Shown here in pieces: positions 31,756 to 41,825 of a stretch of 64,000 bases of DNA. The position numbers and the translations under genes were made by a program. The notes beneath the pieces were generated by a model. That model saw nothing but the letters and a program-made list of their open reading frames with translations, did not search any database and had not been told where the DNA came from. This DNA comes from Coemansia sp. RSA 487. Its lineage: Eukaryota; Kickxellomycota; Kickxellomycetes; Kickxellales; Kickxellaceae. Positions within the stretch are counted from its first letter, which is position 1, and each line of letters starts with the position of its first letter. Location: contig JANBRJ010000004.1 of assembly GCA_027577595.1 (NCBI GenBank), forward strand, positions 248,001 to 312,000. The letters run 5' to 3'.

Positions 31756-34700
31756 CTAACCTGCCTGACTAAACATGTCCTCGACATTGTCGAACTCGGA
31801 CGATGACCTAGCAAAATCCGCTTCATCTTCGCTACTAGAACCATCCTCCTTGTTGTCATTGCCATCGTCACTGTCAGGATCGTGGGCTTCGCTTTGACGC
31901 AAATCCAACGCATTGCGTCCAGCAGGCTTATGATGCTTAGTTGGCGTGTCACTCACCCATCTGCGGGTCTTTTCGCGCTCAGCAAGCCGACGCATAATCT
32001 CTGACATTGGTGTAATCGGGCTCTCGTTGAGGGAACGCCGATAAATATCACCACTATTGCGCGTTGGTGTTTCGTCGAGGCCACTGCCCAATAATGCGCC
32101 GCTGCCATTTGCACTCCGGTTCAGCACATCTGGTGATGTAAATTCCACATGATCGTCGTCGACAACAAAGCTCGACAAGTCCTGGTTCAGGTCTTCACCG
32201 TCGCTCTCGTCCTCGCTAACATCGATGCCATTGCGTGCGCGTTTACCCGCTCGTGCATCACACTCATCGTCGCTGTCGCCCACGCCAGCCTCTGTATCGA
32301 TAAACATGTTTCGTGCTTGTTTTGGCGGTGGGCGAAGCTTACGCGCCTTTATTTGCTTCAGTTGCTGCACAGGAGGAGATCTTGTCGGCTCTATCGATCT
32401 GCTTATCTTGTTTGGTCCATTAGAATTGGCTGCAGATACGGTGGGCTGTCTGGTGTCAAGTGGTTTACCTCGCACCAGTCTTTTTGGGATTCGACCTATT
32501 GGCGAGGACGAAAGATCGCAGTCCATATTGATTCTCTTGGCAGGTCCGCTGACATCAGACTCGGCATTTTCAAAACTTCCCGACAATGAGTGCAGCTGTC
32601 TTTTCCGAGTCATCCGCACCGGCGATGATGAAGGAGGAGAACTATTAAGAGTCATTCTTGTTCGCCCACTTAGCTTGTCAAGGTAATTGCTTGGGGTTTG
32701 CGGTCCTTGAGTCAAAGGAAGAGGTTGCTGCTTCCTATTGAATACATCCACGGCGCTGCCCGCCAGACGCTCGCCAGTATTATCATCATCATCATCGTTG
32801 TTGTCATCATCATCGGACAGGATCATAATGTCCTGGTCGTCAATATCAAATGCTTCCAACTGCCTGTCAAGATCGCTGTCGTCGCTGATAACAAATTCAG
32901 CAACTGAGTGCTGCGCATTTCCCGGACCAGGGATAGCATTATTCGAAGTCGGGTCAACATTGGCGGCGCTGAAAACATCAGCTACCTTGGATTGCATTTT
33001 CTGGGAAGCATCGGGTGTTGGTTGAGTAGGTGGCGTGTCAACCTGCAAGTCTTCAAATGAAGAAAGCACCCACGCACCAAGGTCATCGAGAGCTGGAGCT
33101 ATGCCGTTGTCTTCGGGATCACTCTCGGGGCAAAGAACTTGTGGGTTAGCGGCGGAACCTCCATCTGCCAAGCTCGAGTCTTCCGACATTTTGCCACTCG
33201 GAGCTTGTTTATCAGCAGCCGTGGAGCGCATAACCCGATCCTTGTCATAAAGCTTGTCGAATGCACCAGGCTGTCCAATGTCGCCAAATATAGAACCGGT
33301 TGCTACGGAAGCACGTTTATCAAAGGTATCTACACGCTCATCCGACAGTTCATCCACAAGCCCAAGCTCGATCCCCTGAGTTTTGGCCATCCGAACCAGC
33401 TCGTCGTCCAAGCCCAAAGACCACTCGAACGCTCGCTTGGCCTTGCCGCTTTTCACCAGGTCCTCGATCGAGTCTAATATACTGGTTTGTGAGGATGAGC
33501 GGCGCTTGTGGTGTGTAGCTGCTGCGTTGGAGCCTGTCTGACCTCTGCCATTTACCAAAGTAAAATTCTCGGCACGATCTGTCAATATTTTACTGTTAGC
33601 TGGTGGTTTTCCATGGGTTGCACTTGCCGACTCGTGAGAGCAGAATGGGCGACGGTTCCCAGCAGCCACAAATCCCAAATGTGATGTCGGACTCGTTCCC
33701 GCCGACCTCTTGCTTAGAATAGACCCAGTATCATCTAAATCATCGTCGCTATCGCTGTTAGCAGCAAGAGTAAACGGCGTATCCGCAGCCACCGAACCAG
33801 CTGGCTTATTTTTAGCCTTGTCATTGCGGCCATTGATCAAATATGTTCTGCTGCTTTTGCACGGCCTAGTGTGGCTTTTGGATTGCTCTACTGACCTTGA
33901 ACTGGTGGTATCTTTCATAAACTGAGCAAGCGTCGGGATCCTTAGTCTAATTTTTTGATCATACGCATCGTCGCCAAATGAATCGTGTCCAGGCATGCTC
34001 ATTTCGTTAAAGCGTGCATTTTCAAGCTCTTGCATCAACGAACGGTAAACAGTCGAGCGATGTGAATGTGAAACCAAGCAATGTGGTGATACAGAAGACT
34101 GCCAAGCAACCCCACGAGCAAGAAATCGATCCACAACACGTAAATTTTGACCAGTACCGCCTGGTTGTGCGGGGGAGCACCGGTACTTTGCGGATAGCTG
34201 ATTAAACTCGCACATCTCACTTGGATCGATGCCCTTAGAAACAGACGTGCCGTCCGTTGATGTCCTCTTTTTACGCGTCCCCCGCCCCTTTGAGCGGCCA
34301 TTCGTACCGGAATCCTCAGCTATAGCATCGTCTTGTGCGATCTCTTGTCTCGATATAAACATCTCATCTCTCGCAGGTAATCCAGGCGGTAATGTCGGCG
34401 GCACCATTGGCGGGCTCAGGTCAGCGCGGAGATCGAGACCCCTCCCAGACGCAATCTTTTCCTGAACGCTCTTGTACTCGCGCTGTGCTTTCTTGTAAGA
34501 GTTTTCCTCGCGTGTGTCCTTTGCAAGAAACACAATCACCTTTCCACGACGAGCACGCCCGGTTCGACCAATGCGTTGCAACATCCTGATAGGAGAAGAT
34601 GGAGCGTCGTAGTTTATGATGAGGTCTACTTCCCCGATATCTAACCCTTCTTCGCCAACACAAGTAGCAACAATGACGTTGGTCTGGCCATTGCGAAACC

Positions 34701-37239
34701 GGTTCATAACTGCGAGCTGCTCCTTCTGAGTCTGTCCACGCATTTCTCCAACGTCTCCTTCAAGCTCTGCAAGCAAGCCACCATCGCTGTCGGAGGAATT
34801 ATATCCGCTGTTTCTGCCGCCGCCACCACTACCGGCTTGGCTGTGGTTACCGCCTCTATGTGAAGATCCACCTCTTCCGCGGCCGCGAAAGTATCCACCG
34901 TTATGTCCGCGAGAAGACTGCTGCCAAGCACCACGTCCTCTTCCACGCCCACGGCCACCACCGCCAGTGCTATTCCCGTTCGCACTGCTACCACCGCTAC
35001 CACCAGTACTGCTCTGGCCGATGAATTGCTCGCATATGACAAGGGGACTAACCTTGACCAAGACATCGACAATCTCGCTGACGGATCCACGATACTGAGA
35101 GAATATAATGATCTTGGTCGATTGGCCATCTGCTTCGCTGGCGCTATCCTCAAAATGAGTCTTTACAATTTGGACCAGCCTTTCGAGCTTCGGATGCCCC
35201 AGAAACCCCGGGTGTGCAAGTGATGCTATTCTTACGTGGCTAGCGCTCGTAGTCACAGGATTTCCAGCTAGATGCTGCTTGGTCGCTACGTTAAAGAAAT
35301 TAGACACCACATCTGTGCGCCTGGGTATTGCGTTTCCTCCTGGTCCTGTCATGCCAACCATCGTACTGTTGCTGGGAACAACAAGAGCGCGCGCGCTATT
35401 TGATGCTGTATTCGCCAAGGACCCTGACGTAGAATCAGTGGTGGGTTGCTTTCCATCTAGCATATCAACCAGAAATTTGAACTCTTGCGACATTGCGGTC
35501 CATTCTTTGCTCTGAAAGCATTGGATCTTTGCACGCGATGATGTGCCCATTTCATAAGCAGCACGCGTAACCTCCATTTCCCACGAGCGGATGGCTCTCC
35601 AAGCGGGACGCAAGCCATGCTCCGAAAGAAGCTGCATGATATGGGCAAGCGAAATAAGAACAGTGAATTCGGACGATATGCGTGCAGTATCCATACCGCT
35701 TCCACTGCCTCCGCCATGTGAAAGAAAACGGTCGCGGTTCATACGCACTTGAAACCCAGAGATTCGCTTCAAGTCGCCTGGATCCGGCATTGCTTTACAC
35801 ACATTGCAGAGCAGGTTGGTGCTACGGCCGATAACAGTTGCAAGACAATCGCGTGCAGCAGCAAGCCAGGGTGACATTTCAATACTGATTTCCTCAATCT
35901 GCCGGCCATGTATGTACGCCACGACGTCCAAGGACTCCTCTGTCCGAAGAAATATATGCGCTATGTGCAGTCTTTGAACAATCTCCCTGACCGCTTCGAT
36001 TTTTGAACCGGGTGTTGCGGTGAGTGCCATGACCCTGAATGGATCTGGTGGTGCTGGGTGTAATGGGTTGAAATCTGGCGCCTCTCGACCATGGTTAATC
36101 GTATACAGGTTGTTTATCGATTCGCCATATGCGTATTTTCCGGTTGCTCGATGTGCTTCGTCGATGACTAGAAGGGAAATTCGCTTTGCGTTGTCGATGC
36201 TAAGCGTACCGACCTTTAAGTCATTCTGCAATATCTGTGGTGTCGAAAACACAAATTTAGCCTCATTCCATAACGTCTCGCGTGCCTTTGGAGGAGTCGA
36301 TCCGTTCATCTCCACGATCCAATTACTGGAAAGCAATAGGTTTTGCATGGCCGTTGTCTGGTGAACCTCATCGCTCTTTTTCAAAATGGCACGAAGCATC
36401 CCCCGACAAGCCTTCATCTGTTGCGCTACGAGAGGCCGAGTGGGCGCAAGGAATATGGAAAGGGAGTTTGGAAACCATCGAGCATAGTTTGCCATGACGA
36501 CAACAGCAACCATCGTCTTTCCCATACCAGTGGGTAAAGCAACAAGCGTGTTCTGGAATATGCAACGGTGTATAGCGCCTTGTTGGTACGCGCGAGCCGC
36601 TTGCCCATCTATCAACGGATACACGTACGTTCGCATTGCGTCTCTGTCCATATTGTGTAGGCTTTCAGCCAGTGAATTGTCGCCGCGATTTTTGATGACT
36701 GTCTCCTTTGTTTGGAACATTTGAGGCGGCCGCTTGTGGTGTTGCTTTACGTGCGACGGCTTTGTATCTGGGCGGCTCTGTGAAACAAATTCGCTAAAGT
36801 CGTCTTCCAGTTCGATAAGATCCACAATCTCCTGTATCTGCGCGTCCTCCAGTCTGGGTTTCTTACGAGGAGGAGAAGGAAAAGCTGGAACCACAGGGAT
36901 ACTGTCTAATCCTGTCCTTGACTGGGCTGGATGCTTCTGTGGGATATGCTTATGTGAAGCGGATTTGGCAGTTCTAGTAAACATGGACGTGATAGTCTGC
37001 TGGCCACCATTTCGTTTCGGAGATACCCTCGCCTGTGGCTTGTGTTGCAGCCATTGCTGCTGCTGGAAGCTGGTCCCGTTGGTGGCCTTTGAATGAGTGG
37101 TAGGAGGAATGGTGGTGTTTGTCGGCTCAATGTCAGGCTCCAGATCATCTTTTAGGAGATCGTCGAGCAGCTCACCCGAAATATCATCGAGGTCAAAGTC
37201 GTCGAAATCGTCAGTGTTGCCATTGTTAGCTGTGGTCAT
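31756..37239 (-). CDS. Mph1/FANCM-family DNA helicase
   Basis: A superfamily 2 3'-5' DNA helicase of 1827 residues, single exon from ATG 37239. The family remodels stalled replication forks and D-loops. Motifs seen are Walker A PTGMGKT at 236-242, APTRPL (motif Ia), DEAH at 360-363 followed by RATGKYAYGES, and ALTATPGS (motif III). Domain 2 has IIFSQYRGSVSEIVDVL, ATCVGEEGLDIG and QRIGRTGRARRGK near 890. The RATGxYAY and HGRQIEEI signatures mark Mph1/FANCM among DEAH proteins. A Gly/Arg-rich RGG tract of about 60 residues (about 745-810) is inserted inside helicase domain 2, just before MRGQTQKEQLAVMNRFRNG. The N-terminus has QQTITSMF near residue 80, a degenerate PCNA-binding-like motif. The long C-terminal tail is Asp/Ser-rich and disordered. 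Confidence 0.93.
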   Translation of the reverse strand: MTTANNGNTDDFDDFDLDDISGELLDDLLKDDLEPDIEPTNTTIPPTTHSKATNGTSFQQQQWLQHKPQARVSPKRNGGQQTITSMFTRTAKSASHKHIPQKHPAQSRTGLDSIPVVPAFPSPPRKKPRLEDAQIQEIVDLIELEDDFSEFVSQSRPDTKPSHVKQHHKRPPQMFQTKETVIKNRGDNSLAESLHNMDRDAMRTYVYPLIDGQAARAYQQGAIHRCIFQNTLVALPTGMGKTMVAVVVMANYARWFPNSLSIFLAPTRPLVAQQMKACRGMLRAILKKSDEVHQTTAMQNLLLSSNWIVEMNGSTPPKARETLWNEAKFVFSTPQILQNDLKVGTLSIDNAKRISLLVIDEAHRATGKYAYGESINNLYTINHGREAPDFNPLHPAPPDPFRVMALTATPGSKIEAVREIVQRLHIAHIFLRTEESLDVVAYIHGRQIEEISIEMSPWLAAARDCLATVIGRSTNLLCNVCKAMPDPGDLKRISGFQVRMNRDRFLSHGGGSGSGMDTARISSEFTVLISLAHIMQLLSEHGLRPAWRAIRSWEMEVTRAAYEMGTSSRAKIQCFQSKEWTAMSQEFKFLVDMLDGKQPTTDSTSGSLANTASNSARALVVPSNSTMVGMTGPGGNAIPRRTDVVSNFFNVATKQHLAGNPVTTSASHVRIASLAHPGFLGHPKLERLVQIVKTHFEDSASEADGQSTKIIIFSQYRGSVSEIVDVLVKVSPLVICEQFIGQSSTGGSGGSSANGNSTGGGGRGRGRGRGAWQQSSRGHNGGYFRGRGRGGSSHRGGNHSQAGSGGGGRNSGYNSSDSDGGLLAELEGDVGEMRGQTQKEQLAVMNRFRNGQTNVIVATCVGEEGLDIGEVDLIINYDAPSSPIRMLQRIGRTGRARRGKVIVFLAKDTREENSYKKAQREYKSVQEKIASGRGLDLRADLSPPMVPPTLPPGLPARDEMFISRQEIAQDDAIAEDSGTNGRSKGRGTRKKRTSTDGTSVSKGIDPSEMCEFNQLSAKYRCSPAQPGGTGQNLRVVDRFLARGVAWQSSVSPHCLVSHSHRSTVYRSLMQELENARFNEMSMPGHDSFGDDAYDQKIRLRIPTLAQFMKDTTSSRSVEQSKSHTRPCKSSRTYLINGRNDKAKNKPAGSVAADTPFTLAANSDSDDDLDDTGSILSKRSAGTSPTSHLGFVAAGNRRPFCSHESASATHGKPPANSKILTDRAENFTLVNGRGQTGSNAAATHHKRRSSSQTSILDSIEDLVKSGKAKRAFEWSLGLDDELVRMAKTQGIELGLVDELSDERVDTFDKRASVATGSIFGDIGQPGAFDKLYDKDRVMRSTAADKQAPSGKMSEDSSLADGGSAANPQVLCPESDPEDNGIAPALDDLGAWVLSSFEDLQVDTPPTQPTPDASQKMQSKVADVFSAANVDPTSNNAIPGPGNAQHSVAEFVISDDSDLDRQLEAFDIDDQDIMILSDDDDNNDDDDDNTGERLAGSAVDVFNRKQQPLPLTQGPQTPSNYLDKLSGRTRMTLNSSPPSSSPVRMTRKRQLHSLSGSFENAESDVSGPAKRINMDCDLSSSPIGRIPKRLVRGKPLDTRQPTVSAANSNGPNKISRSIEPTRSPPVQQLKQIKARKLRPPPKQARNMFIDTEAGVGDSDDECDARAGKRARNGIDVSEDESDGEDLNQDLSSFVVDDDHVEFTSPDVLNRSANGSGALLGSGLDETPTRNSGDIYRRSLNESPITPMSEIMRRLAEREKTRRWVSDTPTKHHKPAGRNALDLRQSEAHDPDSDDGNDNKEDGSSSEDEADFARSSSEFDNVEDMFSQAG

Positions 37240-37619
37240 TTTTGTGCTTCTAATAGTACATATTTATGCTAGCAAGTTTCACAGCTGTCGTTTTGGTTGT
37301 AGAGTACACCGGTGTGAAAGAATGAATAAATAGACGAAGCCAAGAACGCAGAAATTCGGAAAAATACAACGCAAATTAAAAGAAAAGTGTACAATTTGGC
37401 GAAGCGATTCCAGTAACAAAAAGAAAACAATAAAACACAAAACAAGAGTAGAAAAGATTGAAAAACAGCTAGTTATTTTTTGGATTCTGCTGCGCATTTT
37501 TAAATATGCAGTAAATACTTGCTTGCTGAAGCATACAGCCTGGAGAGTTGGTTAATGGCTTATAAGCCTGGATTCGGTGTCCTCTCAAAGGCATAGAAAC
37601 TAGAAGAAAAAAGAAAAAA
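37240..37619. other. short spacer, Mph1 promoter
   Basis: 380 bases between two minus-strand genes. It is A-rich on the plus strand (T-rich in the sense of the genes) and should hold the Mph1 promoter and the 3' untranslated region of the cysteine-rich gene. No gene was seen. Confidence 0.5.
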
Positions 37620-38432
37620 CTAAACAGCAATTTCGGCCATGGGCGCCTTGCTGTTCTCTGCTCCCTCGGAAGCAGCATTGTTAGTTACGGTCGAGCAGAG
37701 CTTCTTGGTGCAGGAAACCCCTCCTCCAGGCAGACAGCGGCAGGTGTTGCAAGTCTCTACTGGGTGGTTCCAGACCACATTTCCATTGTGTGCCTTGAGA
37801 CAAGTGAAGAAGGCCTCAGTGATCTTGTTCTTTCTTCCAGGGCTGGACGCGTCGGGTGGGTGGCCACTTGTACCATCAGCATGTGAGCCATCTGTGCCAT
37901 GAGATGGAGGGGTTGCGTTCTTTGAATCATCAGGCGTTGCTAGCGGTAGGCAAAGGAAGAGCTCTGGAGGGCAGGGCTCAGTAAAGCAAGTAATGTGGGC
38001 GTTTAGCTTTACACAAGCTGAACCATCACCGCAGCCTGTCTTTCTGCAGTCGGAATTCTTGGGAGGGTGATGTGGAGGATGCTCTGGAGAATGGCCAGGC
38101 GAGTGATGAGAATGATGATGGTGCCAAGGCTTACCTCCATCATGTTTCATACCTGTACTGTCCTCCATATTCTCCAGACACCCAGAGTACATGTCATATC
38201 CAACATGGCTGGATACAAGCAGCATGAGAAGAACTATCATGATAGAAAGAGTGATCTTGAATATCCTTGCTGTCACCCTTTGGCACATGCTTGGAGGTAC
38301 ATGTCTCCTTGGCGGAGGATGGTGTTCGTGGCCTCTAGAATCCAGCACAGGTACAGGATAGCTTGGGTTGTCGTTCGGGTGGTAGTTGCTAAGCAGCTTT
38401 TCGCTGTAGTTTGTCTCGTGAATGTTATCCAT
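37620..38432 (-). CDS. type II membrane protein with pacifastin-like cysteine module
   Basis: A 270-residue protein from the ATG at 38432. The frame upstream of it has no homology. A cytosolic N-tail (1-57) precedes one transmembrane helix (about 58-77, FKITLSIMIVLLMLLVSSHV), then an outside region. That region holds a His/Pro-rich linker (100-127) and a six-cysteine module C129-x4-C-x5-C-x8-C-x4-C-x6-C161. A Ser/Pro/Gly linker follows, then C211-x16-C228-N-T-C231-R-C233-x2-G-x4-C241-T-x3-C246. The last module matches the pacifastin signature C-x9-12-C-N-x-C-x-C-x2-3-G-x3-6-C-T-x3-C except for a longer first gap. Pacifastin domains are serine-protease inhibitors best known from arthropods. 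An inhibitor, adhesive or cell-surface function is inferred. Orientation (inside N-terminus) is judged from basic residues before the helix. Confidence 0.7.
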   Translation of the reverse strand: MDNIHETNYSEKLLSNYHPNDNPSYPVPVLDSRGHEHHPPPRRHVPPSMCQRVTARIFKITLSIMIVLLMLLVSSHVGYDMYSGCLENMEDSTGMKHDGGKPWHHHHSHHSPGHSPEHPPHHPPKNSDCRKTGCGDGSACVKLNAHITCFTEPCPPELFLCLPLATPDDSKNATPPSHGTDGSHADGTSGHPPDASSPGRKNKITEAFFTCLKAHNGNVVWNHPVETCNTCRCLPGGGVSCTKKLCSTVTNNAASEGAENSKAPMAEIAV

Positions 38433-39045
38433 GTTCAAAGATAAATACGAATAAACATAATAGATGGCTGAAGAAGAAAAAGAAAAAACGAACAAAAAGA
38501 TGAATGTATTAGCTTATATACATTTGGCACACGTCTTTGCACAACAAGAAATATATTTCTGGCTGGAAAGAGAGACGGGGTCTAGACATCTAAAACAAAT
38601 AAGGTAAGATTAAGATTTCTACTCGAATGTCCCGTGCTTTCCACAAACGCTTACGAAAACATGTGCACATGACTATAAACTGAATCAGTTTTCGATCTTT
38701 GTACTTGGCTCATCTGGTTTGGTCACTGGCACGAGACCATTACCTAGGATAATGGTGCACCTACACCTCCCATCGGGCTGACAGCTTCTTGATCTGCCGA
38801 CGTCTGCTTTTGTTTGCCAGAGTGATTCCAATAGTTTCGTCAGCTCTAAACTTTAAACAAAAAAAGCGTGGGAAAAATACCAAATAAAGCACATGATTGC
38901 AAACGTTTTTCAGGCAAAAAGATTGGAATAAAAGCTAAACACTCGTGCTTCCTTTCTTGCCTCTGCTTCGAATATTCGAACACCTTTGAGCTTTCTTGTA
39001 TACCATATCACACCACCAATACTAACCTGATCGTTACCTCTCCCC
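38433..39045. promoter_or_regulatory. divergent promoter, membrane protein / HMG-CoA lyase
   Basis: 613 bases between two genes that point away from each other. No coding frame was found. The last 60 bases before 39046 are pyrimidine-rich. Both promoters should lie here. Confidence 0.5.
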
Positions 39046-40083
39046 ATGTATCTTGCACCGTTTACACGCACGGGCACCCCCTTTGGTGCGACTCGACAGT
39101 TTGCACAAAGCCTTATTCTGCGAGGTTTCAGTACCACTTGTAGACCGCTAAAGAGTACAGACAGCACCCGTACTAGCAGTCCACATGCGTATGTCAAAAT
39201 AGTCGAGGTTGGGCCTCGTGATGGGCTGCAAAACGAAAAAACGCTTATACCAACGGAGACCAAAGTTAGCTTAATCAACCAGCTTGCCGACTCGGGACTG
39301 TCAGTAGTCGAAGCTACATCGTTTGTATCGCCCAAGTGGGTTCCACAAATGGGCGATGCAAAGCAAGTAATGGCCGAAATCAACCGTAGACCGGGTGTCT
39401 CGTACCCTGTACTTACACCCAATGTCAAGGGGCTTGAGGCTGCCATTGCTGCTGGCGCACAGGAGGTGGCTATCTTTGGCGCAGCATCAGAATCATTTAG
39501 TCAAAAAAACATTAACTGCTCGATTGCCGAGAGCATCAAGCGGTTTGAACAGGTCGCCGATGCTGCTAAAAGTGCTGGGTTGCGTATCCGTGGCTATGTG
39601 TCCTGCGTTGCAGGTTGTCCCTATGAAGGAAAGGTAGATCCCGACGCAGTTGCATCAGTAGCCAAGGACCTGTCGGATCTCGGATGCTATGAGATCTCCC
39701 TGGGTGACACAATAGGTGTTGGTCGTCCACGCGAGATCCAAAGGATGGTTGACGCTGTGGCAAAGCATGTTCCGATCAGCCAGCTAGCCATCCACTGCCA
39801 CGACACGTATGGGCAGGCACTGGCAAATATCTATGCATCGCTAGAGTCTGGAATCCGCGTGGTCGACTCGTCGGTAGCGGGACTCGGCGGCTGCCCATAT
39901 GCAAAGGGTGCCACTGGCAATGTCGCCACAGAGGATGTCGTGTACATGCTGGAGGGAAACGGCTTTTCCACTGGTGCCGATCTACACAAGCTGATAGGCA
40001 TTGGGCAGTGGATCTCTGGCAAGCTTGGCCGCTCTACAAGCTCCCGCGTTGCGCGTGCGATGTCGGCAAAGGCTGAAAAATAA
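39046..40083 (+). CDS. hydroxymethylglutaryl-CoA lyase
   Basis: HMG-CoA lyase, 345 residues, cleaving 3-hydroxy-3-methylglutaryl-CoA to acetoacetate and acetyl-CoA at the end of leucine breakdown. The TIM-barrel core begins [16 protein letters not shown], with the metal/substrate loop, and continues through [19 protein letters not shown] and the metal-binding [14 protein letters not shown]. The signature [14 protein letters not shown] has the catalytic cysteine at residue 283. The first 45 residues are basic and hydroxylated ([18 protein letters not shown], then RGFSTTCRP), as in a mitochondrial presequence. The C-terminus (KAEK) shows no peroxisomal signal. One exon, ATG at 39046. Vps20 follows on the same strand after 390 bases. 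Confidence 0.95.
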   Translation: MYLAPFTRTGTPFGATRQFAQSLILRGFSTTCRPLKSTDSTRTSSPHAYVKIVEVGPRDGLQNEKTLIPTETKVSLINQLADSGLSVVEATSFVSPKWVPQMGDAKQVMAEINRRPGVSYPVLTPNVKGLEAAIAAGAQEVAIFGAASESFSQKNINCSIAESIKRFEQVADAAKSAGLRIRGYVSCVAGCPYEGKVDPDAVASVAKDLSDLGCYEISLGDTIGVGRPREIQRMVDAVAKHVPISQLAIHCHDTYGQALANIYASLESGIRVVDSSVAGLGGCPYAKGATGNVATEDVVYMLEGNGFSTGADLHKLIGIGQWISGKLGRSTSSRVARAMSAKAEK

Positions 40084-40473
40084 ACTGCGGTATTTATGTT
40101 GCCCCTTGGTGGTGACAAGCAAAAAAAAAAACTGACCATCTCACACGTTCATGTGATGCAGTCCCAAAAAGGCGTTGGCAGCATCGATGTAGGCCATAAA
40201 CCTGGCTCTGCGCCGCCTGGTGGGACAAAAATACTTGAGACTAGTGCTATTTCCCTCTGTTTTTCATTTACTTTAGCATCGCTTGCACAAGAATACATTG
40301 CTCTTTTTGTCACATTTATTGCTCTCTTTATAGTGTTGTTACAGCGTTTCTTTGTGTAGTGGAATGCATAAAGCGTAAAACTCCAACGATACCGATAGAA
40401 GTGCTATTTGTACTCTTTATAAACCAACTTTTTTGTCTGTAACACAAGCAAATAAGCACAATACCTATTAATA
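40084..40473. other. spacer before Vps20
   Basis: 390 bases with an A-tract soon after the lyase stop (40121-40131) and AT-rich DNA before the Vps20 start. No gene was seen. It should hold the lyase 3' end and the Vps20 promoter. Confidence 0.5.
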
Positions 40474-41265
40474 ATGGGTGCAAACAACAGCAAGCTAAAA
40501 ATCACGGCCCAGGACAAGGCTATTCTAGATATGAAGATACAGCGGGACAAGCTTAGACAGTTTCAGAAGCGGGTATGTTCTTCGTATGCTATTGTGGTTG
40601 TGTCTTTTGCTTTGGGCTTACATTTCTGATACACTTGCCTAATTACAATCACATTCGCTTTTCAACCATGTTGTTCTTGTTGTGTTAAGTAGGTACAGAT
40701 GGTACTTGATCGCGAGGATGCGCTTGCACGAGAGCTTCTGCGCAAGGGCGACAAGAAAAGAGCGCTACTGGCCCTGCGGCGACGCAAGTACCAGGAACAG
40801 ACCATTGCCAAGACTGACGAGCAGCTTCTCAATCTGCAACAGCTTGTGGAAACTATAGAGTTTTCGCTTGTCCAAAAGGACGTATTCTTTGGCCTGGAGC
40901 AAGGAAACAAGGTGCTCACCCAGCTGAACCGAGAAATGCGCATTGAAGACGTTGAGCGGCTTGCAGACGAGACCGCCGAGGGAATTGCATACCAGAACGA
41001 AATCTCTGATATCCTCCAGGCCAATATGTCGGCAGAAGATGAGGACGCTGCGCTGGCTGAGCTTGAAGAGCTTGAGAAACAAGAGGCTGACAGATTGGGT
41101 CTTGGTATTCCTCGAGCTCCTAAGCACAAGCTCCCCGAGCCAGAAGCCCAGGGCATTGACAGCCATATTGGAGATACGTTGTCCAGACAGCAGCAGCACG
41201 TCACAGAGTATGAGGAGGAAGAGGAGGAGTCCCAGCATATACGCAATGAGCCTATGCTTGCATAA
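40474..41265 (+). CDS. ESCRT-III subunit Vps20 (CHMP6)
   Basis: A 223-residue ESCRT-III protein that, in the known pathway, links ESCRT-II to Snf7 polymerisation on endosomes during multivesicular-body sorting. It has exon 1 40474-40572 (33 codons) and exon 2 40693-41265. The 120-base phase-0 intron has donor GTATGT and acceptor AAGTAG. The N-terminus MGANNSK is a good N-myristoylation signal, as in Vps20/CHMP6. The basic alpha1-alpha2 hairpin contains ALLALRRRKYQEQ, followed by EDVERLADETAEGIAYQNEIS (alpha3-4). The acidic C-terminus ends EEEEEESQHIRNEPMLA, the autoinhibitory and Vps4-binding region. A close call against other Snf7-family members is settled by the myristoylated start and the length. 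Confidence 0.93.
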
Positions 41266-41825
41266 TATAACATGAACTGATATTTAGACTTTTTTTTCGT
41301 TCATGCAAGCTAGCCTTGCACAATTTCCACATCTCCATTACTGGCCATACTACTTTACAGACGTTTGCTGGCCCTGGATAGACATTGCCATTTCTACTTT
41401 GTTTCATATCTTTGATGATAATATACACTTTCTCGTTATTATGCCGAATATGCGACTGATAATTCAACAAGCGATAAGCAGGACAACTGTTGTTTGTAAG
41501 TGCTTGATGACAGTGTACCAGACAAGCGTTTTTCACAGGTGTCAGGTGTTGAACAGATAAAGCCATCCGCGTGAAACATTACAAATATATGATGCCATTT
41601 TTATTTTCAATTTGGAAATTAATTTACCGGTGGCGATATTGTCCGAAAAGTGGTCATGCAGCGCTCATGACTGAGACGTAAAATATAAGCAAACACATTG
41701 CTTACTCATCAATTTAACGGGCGTGAAAAATACAAGAACAAAGAAAAGAAACAATAATGGTCAGTCTGACTGACATAATGAACCCACTGAAGTTTTAGCT
41801 ATTGCTGGACAATGTACAAATCTGT
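41266..41825. other. convergent 3' spacer
   Basis: 560 bases of AT-rich DNA between the Vps20 stop and the stop of the minus-strand PPxY gene. It contains no recognisable gene and must hold both 3' ends. Confidence 0.5.
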
